Of a stretch of 64,000 bases of DNA, positions 44,047 to 52,592 are shown in pieces; the stretch's first letter is position 1, and the number at the start of each line of letters is the position of its first letter. This stretch comes from SAR86 cluster bacterium. Its GTDB lineage: Bacteria > Pseudomonadota > Gammaproteobacteria > Magnimaribacterales > TMED112. The stretch is from contig CP097968.1 in the NCBI GenBank assembly GCA_023703555.1, forward strand, positions 579,451-643,450. The letters run 5' to 3'. The position numbers and the translations under genes are program-made. The notes under the pieces were generated by a model, which saw only the letters and a program-made list of their open reading frames with translations, was not told the origin of the DNA and searched no databases.

Positions 44047-45319
44047 AATCTATAGTTTTCTTTAATAGGTCAATGCACTTTTCCTTGCCAAGAAGATAAA
44101 TAGTTACATTCAACGGAGGTGATTTTGTTCTCCCTAATAGTGCGACCCTAAGAGGAAGACCAAGTTTTGGCATTGGTATCTTGAACTTCTGTAAAATTTC
44201 ATTAATAACTATGTCAATGTCTTGAATACGCCAGCTTACAAGCTTTTCCAGTTTACTTTTCACCTCCGAAAAAATATCCTCTGAGCCAAGCAAATGCTTC
44301 TCAATACTACCTTCTTCGTAATTAGAGTAATTTAAAAAAAATGGTTTTAAGTACTCAGCTATTTCCTTGAGATTTGACCCACTACCAATGCATAGTCTTA
44401 CAAGAGTTTTATTTTCGTCTGTACTCTCTATTTTGAATCCTTCCACTAAGCAGTAGCTTTCAAGCTCTCTAATAATCTCATCATCATTTAGCTTGGCCAT
44501 ATAGCTTTGGTTTACAAAATTAAGCCTCTTCAGATCAAACACACCTCCTGCTCTTTGAATGTCTTTTAGATCAAAAATCTCTTTCATTTCTTCCATTGAG
44601 AAAACTTCATCATTAATTCCTGACCAGCCTATCCTTGAAAGCATATTGAGCAGTGCATCAGGAAGGTAGCCAATATCCTTGTATGCCATCAAATCTGTGG
44701 CAGCATGTCTTTTTGAAAGACGTTTCCTGTCTTCACCCAAAACCAATGGAAGGTGAGCATACTTAAATCCTTCATAACCAAGTGCTTTAACAATCTGTAT
44801 CTGTTTAGGTGTATTAGGTAAATGGTCCTCTCCCCTAACCACATGAGTTACTTTTTGGAAATTATCATCAATTACATTGCAAAAATGGTATGTTGGAGAA
44901 CCGTCACTTCTTAAAATTACTAAATCATCTAAATCATTGTTAGCAAATTCTATTTCACCATAGACCAAGTCTTTGACAGTTGTGGTGCCTTTTTTTTCAA
45001 CTGCTAGCCTGATTGCTCCCTCATCTTTATAGGCTTTGCCCTGCTCTAATAGTTTATGTGCCTCTTTTTGATAGGTATCAAACCTATTGCTTTGTTTAAT
45101 TGGTTCGGTATCAGGAATCAGCCCTACCCATCCTAAGCCGTCCATGATTGCCTCAACATACTCCTCTTTAGAGCGTTCTTTATCAGTATCCTCAATCCTG
45201 ACTAAAAATTTGCCATCATTTTTTTTTGCATAGACATAATTAAAGAGTGCTGTTCTTACCCCTCCAATATGTAAGTAGCCAGTGGGACTAGGAGCAAATC
45301 TAGTGACTATATTTCCCAT
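44030..45319 (-). CDS. gltX: Glutamyl-tRNA synthetase
   Basis: A 429-residue class I synthetase, shorter than the 471 residues of E. coli. The HIGH-type motif is YLHIGG in RFAPSPTGYLHIGGVRTALFN, normal for this enzyme. The KMSKS-type motif reads RLSKRHAA. The catalytic domain has FLVRIEDTDKERS, YHFCNVIDDN and HVVRGEDHLPNTPKQ. The C-terminal anticodon-binding part is shortened. It lacks the Cys-rich zinc site of E. coli GluRS, as in many marine forms. The start overlaps dnaQ by 13 bases, so it is probably the third gene of an rnhA-dnaQ-gltX operon. The 3' end overlaps ggt by 17 bases. Confidence 0.94.
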   Translation of the reverse strand: MGNIVTRFAPSPTGYLHIGGVRTALFNYVYAKKNDGKFLVRIEDTDKERSKEEYVEAIMDGLGWVGLIPDTEPIKQSNRFDTYQKEAHKLLEQGKAYKDEGAIRLAVEKKGTTTVKDLVYGEIEFANNDLDDLVILRSDGSPTYHFCNVIDDNFQKVTHVVRGEDHLPNTPKQIQIVKALGYEGFKYAHLPLVLGEDRKRLSKRHAATDLMAYKDIGYLPDALLNMLSRIGWSGINDEVFSMEEMKEIFDLKDIQRAGGVFDLKRLNFVNQSYMAKLNDDEIIRELESYCLVEGFKIESTDENKTLVRLCIGSGSNLKEIAEYLKPFFLNYSNYEEGSIEKHLLGSEDIFSEVKSKLEKLVSWRIQDIDIVINEILQKFKIPMPKLGLPLRVALLGRTKSPPLNVTIYLLGKEKCIDLLKKTIDFIAGC

Positions 45320-46011
45320 TTGATTTCTTCTCCTGTTTTTTCTTTTAAAAAATTTAAGTATTCATCATGCTTTTTTTGATCATTTTGACTTGCCTTGAAT
45401 AAGTGCGCTTTTTGCTCATGTTTTTTTTCATTTTCTTCAATTGTATTTTGTTTTTTTGTTGATTGGCTCAAAGTAAATGCAACCTGACCGCCGGTAAGGT
45501 TTAAATACACATCTGATAGGATTTGAGCATCCAGTAATGCTCCATGATGTTTACGGTCATAGCCTTTTACTCCTAATCTTGCAGATAATGCATCAAGTGA
45601 ATTCTTTTGCCCAGGGAAAGTTTTTCTTGCAACTATCAAGCTGTCATATACCTTACATATTTCACTTATATCTTTAATTGTGTGATCCATTAGTCTCAGT
45701 TCATTGTTTAGAAAACCAAGATCAAATTCAGAGTTGTGAATAACTAGTTCTGCTCCTTTTATAAATGAGATGAAGTTATCTGCAATGTCTTTAAATTTTG
45801 GAGCAGCGGCTAGATCCTCATCTGAAATATTAGTAATTGCTTTTGCCCCTTCGCTTATTTCTTTTCCTTGCGGGTTAAGGTAAGTTTGAAAGGTATTGTT
45901 TGTCTTCGAGCGCCCAATAATCTCGACAGCTCCAATTTCAATAACACGATCACCAGATTTAAAATCTAGACCTGTCGTCTCAGTATCCAATGAAATAATC
46001 CTAGCAGGCAA
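45307..46011 (-). CDS. dnaQ: DNA polymerase III epsilon subunit (proofreading exonuclease)
   Basis: A DEDDh 3'-5' exonuclease: ISLDTETTGLDFKSGDRVIEIGAVE (Exo I), VIHNSEFDLGFLNNEL (Exo II) and KGYDRKHHGALLDAQILSDVYL (Exo III with the catalytic His). A C-terminal extension of about 60 residues contains charged helices that should bind the alpha subunit. The start is taken at TTG 46011, giving MPARIISLDTETTG, because GGAG lies seven bases upstream and homologues begin near there. A longer frame reaches 46092 but lies entirely inside rnhA. It overlaps rnhA by 11 bases and gltX by 13 bases. rnhA-dnaQ next to gloB is the usual gammaproteobacterial arrangement. Confidence 0.93.
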   Translation of the reverse strand: MPARIISLDTETTGLDFKSGDRVIEIGAVEIIGRSKTNNTFQTYLNPQGKEISEGAKAITNISDEDLAAAPKFKDIADNFISFIKGAELVIHNSEFDLGFLNNELRLMDHTIKDISEICKVYDSLIVARKTFPGQKNSLDALSARLGVKGYDRKHHGALLDAQILSDVYLNLTGGQVAFTLSQSTKKQNTIEENEKKHEQKAHLFKASQNDQKKHDEYLNFLKEKTGEEIKWEI

Positions 46012-46435
46012 GATCCGCTCCTTTATTTGCAAGGTTATCGGCTTTCTCATTTCCAGGATCACCTGAATGCCCCTTAACCCAATGCCATTCAATATTTAAT
46101 TCTTGTACTAGTTTGTCTAAAAGAATCCATAGTTCTTTGTTTTTGACAGCTTTTTTTGCAGCTGTTCTCCAATTATTATTCTTCCACTTTACAATCCAAC
46201 TTGTAATGCCCTGCCGAAGATAATCTGAATCTGTATACAAAAGAATTTTTTGGTCTTCATCCTTAAGATATTCCAATGCTTTTATGGCAGCCATCATTTC
46301 CATTTGATTATTTGTAGTTATTTTGTCGCCATCAAATAATTCTATTTCTTCGTTATCACGGAATATTATCGCTCCCCAACCTCCAGGACCAGGATTGCCT
46401 CGACATGCACCATCTGTATATACTCTAATAGACAT
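46001..46435 (-). CDS. rnhA: Ribonuclease HI
   Basis: A 144-residue RNase HI with all catalytic carboxylates: YTDGACRGNPGPGGWGAI (Asp), NNQMEMMAAIKALE (Glu), YTDSDYLRQGI (Asp) and EKADNLANKGA (Asp), plus the HWVKGHSGDPGNEKAD handle and His. It removes RNA from RNA-DNA hybrids. The ATG at 46435 is eight bases after a consensus TATAAT on the same strand, so the message should have little or no leader. It is divergent from gloB with only 19 bases between the start codons, and is followed by dnaQ with an 11-base overlap. Confidence 0.97.
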   Translation of the reverse strand: MSIRVYTDGACRGNPGPGGWGAIIFRDNEEIELFDGDKITTNNQMEMMAAIKALEYLKDEDQKILLYTDSDYLRQGITSWIVKWKNNNWRTAAKKAVKNKELWILLDKLVQELNIEWHWVKGHSGDPGNEKADNLANKGADLAC

Positions 46436-46443
46436 TTAATTAA

Positions 46444-46449
46444 ATTATA
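46444..46449 (-). promoter_or_regulatory. Consensus -10 box of rnhA
   Basis: TATAAT on the minus strand lies eight bases before the rnhA ATG (46435). The whole rnhA/gloB intergenic space is 19 bases, so both promoters extend into the neighbouring coding regions and both messages must have very short leaders. Confidence 0.55.
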
Positions 46450-46454
46450 AAGTA

Positions 46455-47186
46455 ATGAAAATTTTTCACATCCCTGCCTTTCATGATAATTACATTTGGG
46501 CAGTACAAAATGGTGATTTTATCTCTTTGGTAGATCCAGGAGATGCGGATGTCTCGCTTGATATAATTAAAAGTAAAAATTTAATACTGCAAGATATCCT
46601 AATTACTCATCACCATTATGATCACACAGGTGGGGTAAATGCTCTTAAAAAATTCATGAAAGGAAAAGTATATGGTCCAAAGGACTGTATCTTTGATGGC
46701 ATTGAAGTGCCACTTGTAGAGAATGATACCCTGAAAACATTAGGGTACTGCTTCAAAGTGCTGGAGACCCCAGGACATACTCTGGATCATATTTGTTTTT
46801 ATAACCAAGAAGACAAAATTCTGTTTTGTGGCGACACCCTCTTTTCAGCAGGATGTGGTCGATTATTTGAGGGTACCTATGATCAAATGCATGATTCTTT
46901 ACAAAAAATTAATTCATTACCAGCAGAAACAAAGCTCTTTTGCACACATGAATATACTTTGGCAAACCTAAACTTTGCACTTTCACAAATAAATGATTCA
47001 GAGATTGCTAAGGAATTTAAATATTTGGAATCAAAGCAAGGTGAGAGCTTTATATCTTTGCCAACAACAATAAAAAAAGAAAGAAGAATAAATTTATTTC
47101 TGCTCGAGAAACGGATACCAGAATTATCTCATCTAAGTGACCTAGACTACTTCTCAGAGCTCAGACAAAGAAAAGATAGTTTCTGA
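46455..47186 (+). CDS. gloB: Hydroxyacylglutathione hydrolase (glyoxalase II)
   Basis: A 243-residue metallo-beta-lactamase-fold enzyme. The metal-binding motif is THHHYDHTGG; other ligands are in LETPGHTLDH, FCGDTLFSAGCGRLFEGT and CTHEYT. MKIFHIPAFHDNYIWAVQ is the usual start of glyoxalase II. It hydrolyses S-lactoylglutathione to lactate and glutathione in methylglyoxal detoxification. The C-terminal domain (FISLPTTIKKERRINLFL) is typical. It is divergent from rnhA with a 19-base gap, and the order gloB/rnhA/dnaQ is conserved in Gammaproteobacteria. Confidence 0.95.
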   Translation: MKIFHIPAFHDNYIWAVQNGDFISLVDPGDADVSLDIIKSKNLILQDILITHHHYDHTGGVNALKKFMKGKVYGPKDCIFDGIEVPLVENDTLKTLGYCFKVLETPGHTLDHICFYNQEDKILFCGDTLFSAGCGRLFEGTYDQMHDSLQKINSLPAETKLFCTHEYTLANLNFALSQINDSEIAKEFKYLESKQGESFISLPTTIKKERRINLFLLEKRIPELSHLSDLDYFSELRQRKDSF

Positions 47187-47230
47187 AGAATCACAAAAAT
47201 TTTTGAAGAGCAATCTTAAGTGTTTTTTTA

Positions 47231-47236
47231 TATAAT
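47231..47236 (+). promoter_or_regulatory. Consensus -10 box of fabI placed for a leaderless message
   Basis: TATAAT followed by six bases and then the GTG start codon at 47243. No ribosome-binding site is present in between. A TTGAAG at 47203-47208 is too far away for a regular -35 box. Confidence 0.6.
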
Positions 47237-47242
47237 TTTACT

Positions 47243-48016
47243 GTGGTTCAGGGAAAAAAAATCTTAGTTGTAGGTCTAGCAAACAAATACTCTATTGCCT
47301 CTGCAATTTCTAGATCGCTCCACTCAAATGGGGCAGAGCTTGGTTTTAGCTATCAAAATGAAAGGTTTGAGAAGTTTATCACAAGCTTCTCTCAAGACTG
47401 CGGTAACGGACCTACCTTTAAATGTGATCTCTCTAGTGACAAAGATATTCAAAATCTCGTTGCAGATGTAGTAAAAAAATGGGGAAAATTTGACGGAATT
47501 GTCCACTCAGTGGGTTTTGCTCCTGCAGAACAAATTTCTGGCAATATTGAAGACTGCATAACCAGAGAAGGTTTTACGATTACTCATGATATTAGTTCGT
47601 ATAGTTTTGCTGGTCTTCTTAAAGAATGCTATCCTCACATGTCTGAGTCTTCATCAGCTCTTACTCTTACTTACATTGGCTCTCAAGAAGCAACTCAAAA
47701 TTATAATGTTATGGGTATGGCCAAGGCTAGCCTAGAAGCCAGTGTAAGATATTTTGCAAGCACTTTGGGGGAAAGAGGAATAAGGGTAAATTCTATATCT
47801 GCTGGACCTATAAAAACACTTGCAGCCTCTGGTATTAAGGGCTTTAAATCAATGCTAAATTCCCATGGAAAAGAAACGCCTCTTGGCCGAAATATAACAG
47901 CTGAGGAAGTTGGAAATACCGCAAGTTTCCTTTTAAGTGATATGTCTAGTGGAATAACTGGACAAAATATTTACGTAGATGGTGGCTATAGCATTCAGTC
48001 TAAGAAACCTGATTGA
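47243..48016 (+). CDS. fabI: Enoyl-[acyl-carrier-protein] reductase (NADH)
   Basis: A 257-residue short-chain dehydrogenase-type reductase that carries out the last step of each fatty-acid elongation cycle. KKILVVGLANKYSIASAISRSLHSNGAELGFSYQ is the FabI-type NADH site; YIGSQEATQNYNVMGMAKASLEASVRYFA gives the Tyr-x6-Lys pattern (YNVMGMAK) of the active site; GERGIRVNSISAGPIKTLAASGI is the substrate loop. The start is a GTG just after a TATAAT box. The protein has SQEATQNYN where E. coli has YLGAERAIPNYN. It overlaps ppiD by 17 bases at the 3' end, convergently. Confidence 0.95.
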   Translation: MVQGKKILVVGLANKYSIASAISRSLHSNGAELGFSYQNERFEKFITSFSQDCGNGPTFKCDLSSDKDIQNLVADVVKKWGKFDGIVHSVGFAPAEQISGNIEDCITREGFTITHDISSYSFAGLLKECYPHMSESSSALTLTYIGSQEATQNYNVMGMAKASLEASVRYFASTLGERGIRVNSISAGPIKTLAASGIKGFKSMLNSHGKETPLGRNITAEEVGNTASFLLSDMSSGITGQNIYVDGGYSIQSKKPD

Positions 48017-49856
48017 CTACCGCAGAATTCTCTGAATACTGATCATCAAGATTATATTCAATCCGTAACATATTAAACATGGATTGCAATAATTGAGAAT
48101 TTACCTGTTGAATAATTGCTTCTCTTTCTTCAGACTCCACTAAGCTTGGATCACCTTCAATTCTATTTATGATTTGATAGATCAATAATTCGTTTTTCAC
48201 AAAGTCTTTTTCAATAGTGCCAACTGAGGGTTGATTAAATACCAAAGATACCACTTCATCTGCCAGCAATGAAGTATTTCTATTTATGCTCTTGAATTCT
48301 TCTATCTTAGTTTGCAATCCAAGTTCCTCAAATTCCTCTGAACTAAATTCTATAATGTTATCACTCACAAACACTTCATTTAAATAATCAGCTCTTTTTT
48401 TTGCTTGTACCAATTCCTCTGCTTTCTCAAGCACTAGCTCAAGAGGTTCTTTTCTCTCTGGAGAAATATCTGTTACATAAACAATAGAAGCAGAGCTTGC
48501 ATCAAGATCAAAAACTTCTGACCAAGAGTTTATTTCTGTTGAAAAAATTTCTTCTACCGCAGCTGCAGAATAATCATTAGTATCAGGGGTAATGTCTTTT
48601 TCCAATAAAACATCTGACTGCTCAATACTATAAATACTTAGCACCTCATCAATATCAGAATTAGTACCTGCAAGCTCCTCATTAATTCTTAATAAAATTT
48701 CTTCATATTTAATTTGTCTAATTTCACTGTCAAGTTCTGTTGATTTCTCGTCTAAAGATTGAATCTCAGGAGAATTCAATTCAGTCACCTTCAAGAAATG
48801 TGTATTTCCCTCAAAAACAATTGCCTCTGAGACTTGATTAAGTTCCAGCTGCGATATTTTGTCTTCAAAAACCTCAGGGAAAATACTTCCATCTGTAAAA
48901 CCTAGATCTCCATCAACATCAATAGTCCCATCGTCTTCGGAAAAATCATTAACTAATTGGGTAAAATTCCCAGAATTAATAGTACTTGAAATTGTATCAA
49001 CTTTACTGTCGTAATCCTCTTGGTTGTCATAATTAGATGCAATTAGCATTAAATGGGCTACTCTTTTTTCGCCAGGAGGAATTGTGTCCAAGTAAGCTTC
49101 ATAAGCAGCATTCAATTCGGCTTCATCGCTTGGTACAACTAAAGAATTCTTATTTAATCTAAGTAATGTTAAATTTCTATTCTCGGGCAAAGTAAATTCA
49201 GCGGGGTTATTTGAGTAGTAATCATTTACCTCATCTGCTGTAACCGATATTTCTCGTGAAACATCATCTGGGTTTATAAGAGCAAACCTTACAGATCTTC
49301 TTTCAGTCAGAAGCTCTAAATAATTTTCAATAGTACTGTCAAAAACGTTTGTTATTGAGCCTAAGAAATTTAAAGATAAATTTAATTTTGTATCTGTACG
49401 AAAATCTTCAACAAGATCTTTTTTTGATAAATTAAAATTTATCAAGTAATTCTTAAAAGCTTCTTGATCAAATTCTCCATCAATTTGGAAGGTGTCTACT
49501 TTTGAAAGTTCAGTTTCAATAAAACTTTCAGGGATCACTATATCTAACTCATCTAATAATTTTACTATTGTATATTTCTCTACAAGTGAACTAACTGTTT
49601 GTGTATTTATGAAATCAGCAAAAGGCAATAAATCAAAGTCAGGCCCAAATTGATCTCTAAAGTTCTGCTCAACCAAATTTTTTGTTCTAAGGAATTCCGA
49701 TTGTGAGACATTATAATCTCCAATCTTTGCATAGGAGTTATTAGAGAATGTTTGTGCAAAGGTTGGTAGCCCTAAAAATGCGAATGTTAGGGCTACTATG
49801 CCTAGAAAAGAGAAGGCTACAATACCTTGTAGCCTCTCCCGCAATGAACTGATCAC
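48000..49856 (-). CDS. ppiD: PpiD-like periplasmic folding chaperone
   Basis: A 618-residue protein with an N-terminal membrane anchor (LQGIVAFSFLGIVALTFAFLGLPTFAQ) and a SurA_N-type domain (YNVSQSEFLRTKNLVEQNFRDQFG...TVSSLVEKYTIVKLL). A parvulin-like domain follows at about residues 260-370 (GEKRVAHLMLIAS ... DGDLGFTDGSIFPEVFEDKI), then a long C-terminal region. The parvulin domain is degenerate, as in E. coli PpiD, which has little isomerase activity and works with SecYEG to help secreted proteins fold. The place directly after hupB and lon is the conserved PpiD position. Eleven bases separate it from hupB. Confidence 0.92.
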   Translation of the reverse strand: MISSLRERLQGIVAFSFLGIVALTFAFLGLPTFAQTFSNNSYAKIGDYNVSQSEFLRTKNLVEQNFRDQFGPDFDLLPFADFINTQTVSSLVEKYTIVKLLDELDIVIPESFIETELSKVDTFQIDGEFDQEAFKNYLINFNLSKKDLVEDFRTDTKLNLSLNFLGSITNVFDSTIENYLELLTERRSVRFALINPDDVSREISVTADEVNDYYSNNPAEFTLPENRNLTLLRLNKNSLVVPSDEAELNAAYEAYLDTIPPGEKRVAHLMLIASNYDNQEDYDSKVDTISSTINSGNFTQLVNDFSEDDGTIDVDGDLGFTDGSIFPEVFEDKISQLELNQVSEAIVFEGNTHFLKVTELNSPEIQSLDEKSTELDSEIRQIKYEEILLRINEELAGTNSDIDEVLSIYSIEQSDVLLEKDITPDTNDYSAAAVEEIFSTEINSWSEVFDLDASSASIVYVTDISPERKEPLELVLEKAEELVQAKKRADYLNEVFVSDNIIEFSSEEFEELGLQTKIEEFKSINRNTSLLADEVVSLVFNQPSVGTIEKDFVKNELLIYQIINRIEGDPSLVESEEREAIIQQVNSQLLQSMFNMLRIEYNLDDQYSENSAVVNQVS

Positions 49857-49866
49857 TCAGTTTATT

Positions 49867-50142
49867 TTAATTTACTGCAGCTTTAAGTGCTTTTCCTGCT
49901 TTAAAAACTGGTACTGTTGCAGCTGGAATTTGTATTTTCTGTGAAGGGTTTTGTGGGTTTATACCTTCTCTTGCAGCTCTTTGTCTAACAGAAAATGTTC
50001 CGAATCCTACTAATGATACAGAGTCACCTTGCGATAGAGCTCCTGTCACAGCATTTACAACAGCGTCGAGTGCTTTAGCAGCATCAACTTTTGTGCTGCC
50101 AGTTTCGCTGGCAACTAGATCGATTAAATCAGCCTTATTCAT
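49867..50142 (-). CDS. hupB: HU-family DNA-binding protein
   Basis: A 91-residue histone-like protein: MNKADLIDLVASETGSTKVDAAKALDAVVNAV, then LVGFGTFSVRQRAAREGINPQNPSQKIQIPAATVPVFKAGKALKAAVN, all standard for HU (beta-arm Pro residue in NPQNPSQ, the HIMGDE variations aside). It compacts and bends DNA without sequence preference. GAGGAG six bases upstream sets the start. A perfect 14-bp palindrome lies in the leader, just before the ribosome-binding site. It lies between lon and ppiD in the conserved order. Confidence 0.96.
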   Translation of the reverse strand: MNKADLIDLVASETGSTKVDAAKALDAVVNAVTGALSQGDSVSLVGFGTFSVRQRAAREGINPQNPSQKIQIPAATVPVFKAGKALKAAVN

Positions 50143-50158
50143 AAAATCTCCTCAAAAT

Positions 50159-50172
50159 GCCTGTATACAGGC
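50159..50172 (-). promoter_or_regulatory. Perfect 14-bp palindrome in the hupB leader
   Basis: GCCTGTATACAGGC is self-complementary. In RNA it could form a short hairpin just 10-12 bases before the GAGGAG of hupB, or act as a DNA operator. The spacing does not fit a LexA box (CTGT-N2-ACAG, not N8). Confidence 0.4.
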
Positions 50173-50276
50173 TTTTAATAACATTAGAACTTAAAAATAG
50201 ATAAATCAAGCACTTAAGCACAAATAATTTAACTTTATTAATTGTCTATTTCTTGACTTTGCTAGCCAAGAATGGT

Positions 50277-52592
50277 TCAAACAAGGGCCTTTGCTAACAC
50301 TTGTTTAATTGATTCAACTGGTATAATTTTGAGATTTTTTAGTATTTTTTTATCAAGCTCTTCCAGATCACCAAGATTATCTTTTGGGATAATAATATTT
50401 GTGATGCCACTTCTTTTTGCAGCTATAAGCTTTTCCTTCAATCCTCCAATTTTTAAAACTTTGCCAGCTAAGGTTATTTCTCCAGTCATAGCTAAATTTG
50501 CTTTCACCAGCTTATCTAGAACAATCGAAGTTATTGCAGTACACATTGTTATCCCAGCACTTGGCCCATCTTTTGGCGTTGCTCCTTCGGGAACATGAAT
50601 ATGTATATCATTTGTTTCAAAAAAACTTTTATCAATATTATTTTCTGAGGCAATATTTTTTGAAACAGTCATTGCTGCCTGAATAGACTCTTGCATAACA
50701 TCTCCCAGTGACCCTGTTTTAATTACTCTTCCCTTTCCTGCAGTAACAGCTGATTCGATTTGTAAGAGCTCTCCTCCTACTGATGTCCAAGCCAATCCAT
50801 TAACCTGACCTTTCTGATTGCTTTCATCAGTTTGCCCATATTTAAAAGGTTCAGGACCCAAAACTGCCCTTACAGTTCGATTATCAATTAAACTTGCAGA
50901 TTCTCCTTTCAAGGAGATCTCTTTAACTTTCTTGCGACAAATTTTATTTATTTCCCGATCAAGGCTTCGGACTCCTGCCTCTCTTGTGTAATTGCGGATG
51001 ATCTTCAAAATAGAGTTATCACTGAAGGAAATTTCGTTCTTTTTTAAGCCATTCTTCTCTTGATTTCGTGGTACAAGGTAGTTTTTAGCAATATTCAACT
51101 TCTCATCCTCAATGTACCCCGGCAGTCGTATTATCTCCATTCTATCAAGCAGTGGTGCGGGTATATTTAAAGAATTTGCTGTGCAAATAAACATTACTTC
51201 TGATAAATCATAATCAACCTCTAGATAATGATCGTTAAATGTATTGTTTTGTTCAGGATCTAAAACTTCTAGTAACGCAGAACTTGGATCGCCTCTTTGA
51301 TCCATCCCTACCTTATCAACTTCATCAAGCAAAAATAAAGGATTCTTTACTTTTACTTTTGTAAGTTTCTGAATTATTTTGCCAGGCATCGAACCGATGT
51401 ATGTCTTTCTATGGCCCCTTATCTCGGCCTCATCTCTTACACCCCCAAGAGATAGCCTAATAAAATCTCTATTTACTGACCTTGCTATTGATTCTCCTAA
51501 TGAGGTTTTACCTACTCCTGGAGGGCCAACAAAACACAATACGGGAGCTTTCATTTTTTTTACTCTTTTTTGAACTGCAAGATATTCTAAGATTCTATCT
51601 TTTATCTCTTTTAAGCCATAGTGATCTGTGTCGAGAACACTTTTTGCTCTATTTAAATCTAGATTAATCTTTGTTGAATTGCTCCATGGAACCTCCAAAA
51701 GAGTCTCAATATATGTTCTGACCACTGTTGCCTCAGCCGACATTGGTGACATTTGTTTAAGTTTTGAAAATTCGGAATTTACTTTTTCTAACGCATCTTT
51801 TGAAAGCTTTGTAGCCTCAATCTTCTTCTTGATCTCATCAAGTTCATTTTTTTCTTCACCAATTTCACCCAGCTCTTTTTGCGCTGCTTTTATTTGCTCA
51901 TTTAAAAAATACTCTTTTTGAGATTTTTCCATCTGTTTTCGAACCCGCCCTCTTATACGTTGCTCAACTTCAGTTAAGTCAATTTGTGCCTCCAAAAGGC
52001 TTGAAAGAAATTCAGCTCTTTCGATTGAATTTGTCTTTTCAAGAATCTGTTGTTTGTCACTTATTGAAAGGTGAATATTTGATGCAATTACATCAACTGC
52101 TTTGCCTAAACTCCCCATTGATTCAACTTGATTAATGATTTCGAATGAAACTTTTTTTGAAACAGAAACAAATTCTGTGAATTGGGTTTTTATTGTCGAG
52201 AGTAAATCTTTCTCGTATTTTGAGTCTGAAATGTCATTAGGAATTTTTTTTATTTCTGCAAAATATCCTTTTTCTACATTAATATTTTCAAGACTGGCCC
52301 TTTGAACTCCCTCAACTAAAATTTTTACTGTTCCATCAGGCAACTTTATCATCTGCAGCAGCGAGGAAATTGTTCCAACTCTTGGTAGGTCATTCAGATT
52401 CGGTTCTTCACTAGAAGGAGAGTTCTGTGCTATTAAGAATATTTTTTTGTTGGATCTCAGTGCATCTTCGAGTGAATAAATCGATTTCTCTCTACCGACA
52501 AATAATGTTGATACAGAGTTTGGAAAAATGACAACATCTCTCAATGGAATCATCGGCATCTTCAGCTTAACTTTTACTTCAGGTTCTGGCAT
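50277..52592 (-). CDS. lon: ATP-dependent protease Lon
   Basis: A 771-residue protease. The N-terminal LON domain begins MPMIPLRDVVIFPNSVSTLFVGR; a coiled-coil linker follows (QMEKSQKEYFLNEQIKAAQKELGEIGEEKNELDEI). The AAA+ module has Walker A GPPGVGKTSLGES, Walker B FLLDEVDKVG and the sensor region; the protease domain ends with the catalytic Ser in GATPKDGPSAGITM and Lys in GGLKEKLIAAKRSGI. It degrades misfolded and regulatory proteins. The ATG overlaps the clpX stop codon (TAATG), so clpP-clpX-lon form an operon, and hupB-ppiD follow. Confidence 0.97.
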   Translation of the reverse strand: MPEPEVKVKLKMPMIPLRDVVIFPNSVSTLFVGREKSIYSLEDALRSNKKIFLIAQNSPSSEEPNLNDLPRVGTISSLLQMIKLPDGTVKILVEGVQRASLENINVEKGYFAEIKKIPNDISDSKYEKDLLSTIKTQFTEFVSVSKKVSFEIINQVESMGSLGKAVDVIASNIHLSISDKQQILEKTNSIERAEFLSSLLEAQIDLTEVEQRIRGRVRKQMEKSQKEYFLNEQIKAAQKELGEIGEEKNELDEIKKKIEATKLSKDALEKVNSEFSKLKQMSPMSAEATVVRTYIETLLEVPWSNSTKINLDLNRAKSVLDTDHYGLKEIKDRILEYLAVQKRVKKMKAPVLCFVGPPGVGKTSLGESIARSVNRDFIRLSLGGVRDEAEIRGHRKTYIGSMPGKIIQKLTKVKVKNPLFLLDEVDKVGMDQRGDPSSALLEVLDPEQNNTFNDHYLEVDYDLSEVMFICTANSLNIPAPLLDRMEIIRLPGYIEDEKLNIAKNYLVPRNQEKNGLKKNEISFSDNSILKIIRNYTREAGVRSLDREINKICRKKVKEISLKGESASLIDNRTVRAVLGPEPFKYGQTDESNQKGQVNGLAWTSVGGELLQIESAVTAGKGRVIKTGSLGDVMQESIQAAMTVSKNIASENNIDKSFFETNDIHIHVPEGATPKDGPSAGITMCTAITSIVLDKLVKANLAMTGEITLAGKVLKIGGLKEKLIAAKRSGITNIIIPKDNLGDLEELDKKILKNLKIIPVESIKQVLAKALV

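Noticed and set aside
44990-45319. HIGG in place of HIGH in GltX as a damaged active site
   Set aside because: Glutamyl-tRNA synthetases normally carry HxGG or HIGN-type versions here, so it is not a defect.
46012-46092. Longer N-terminus for DnaQ
   Set aside because: It lies fully within rnhA and is unlike DnaQ; the TTG at 46011 has a suitable GGAG and gives a family-like start.
50159-50172. Second LexA box before hupB
   Set aside because: CTGT and ACAG are only two bases apart here, whereas LexA needs eight.
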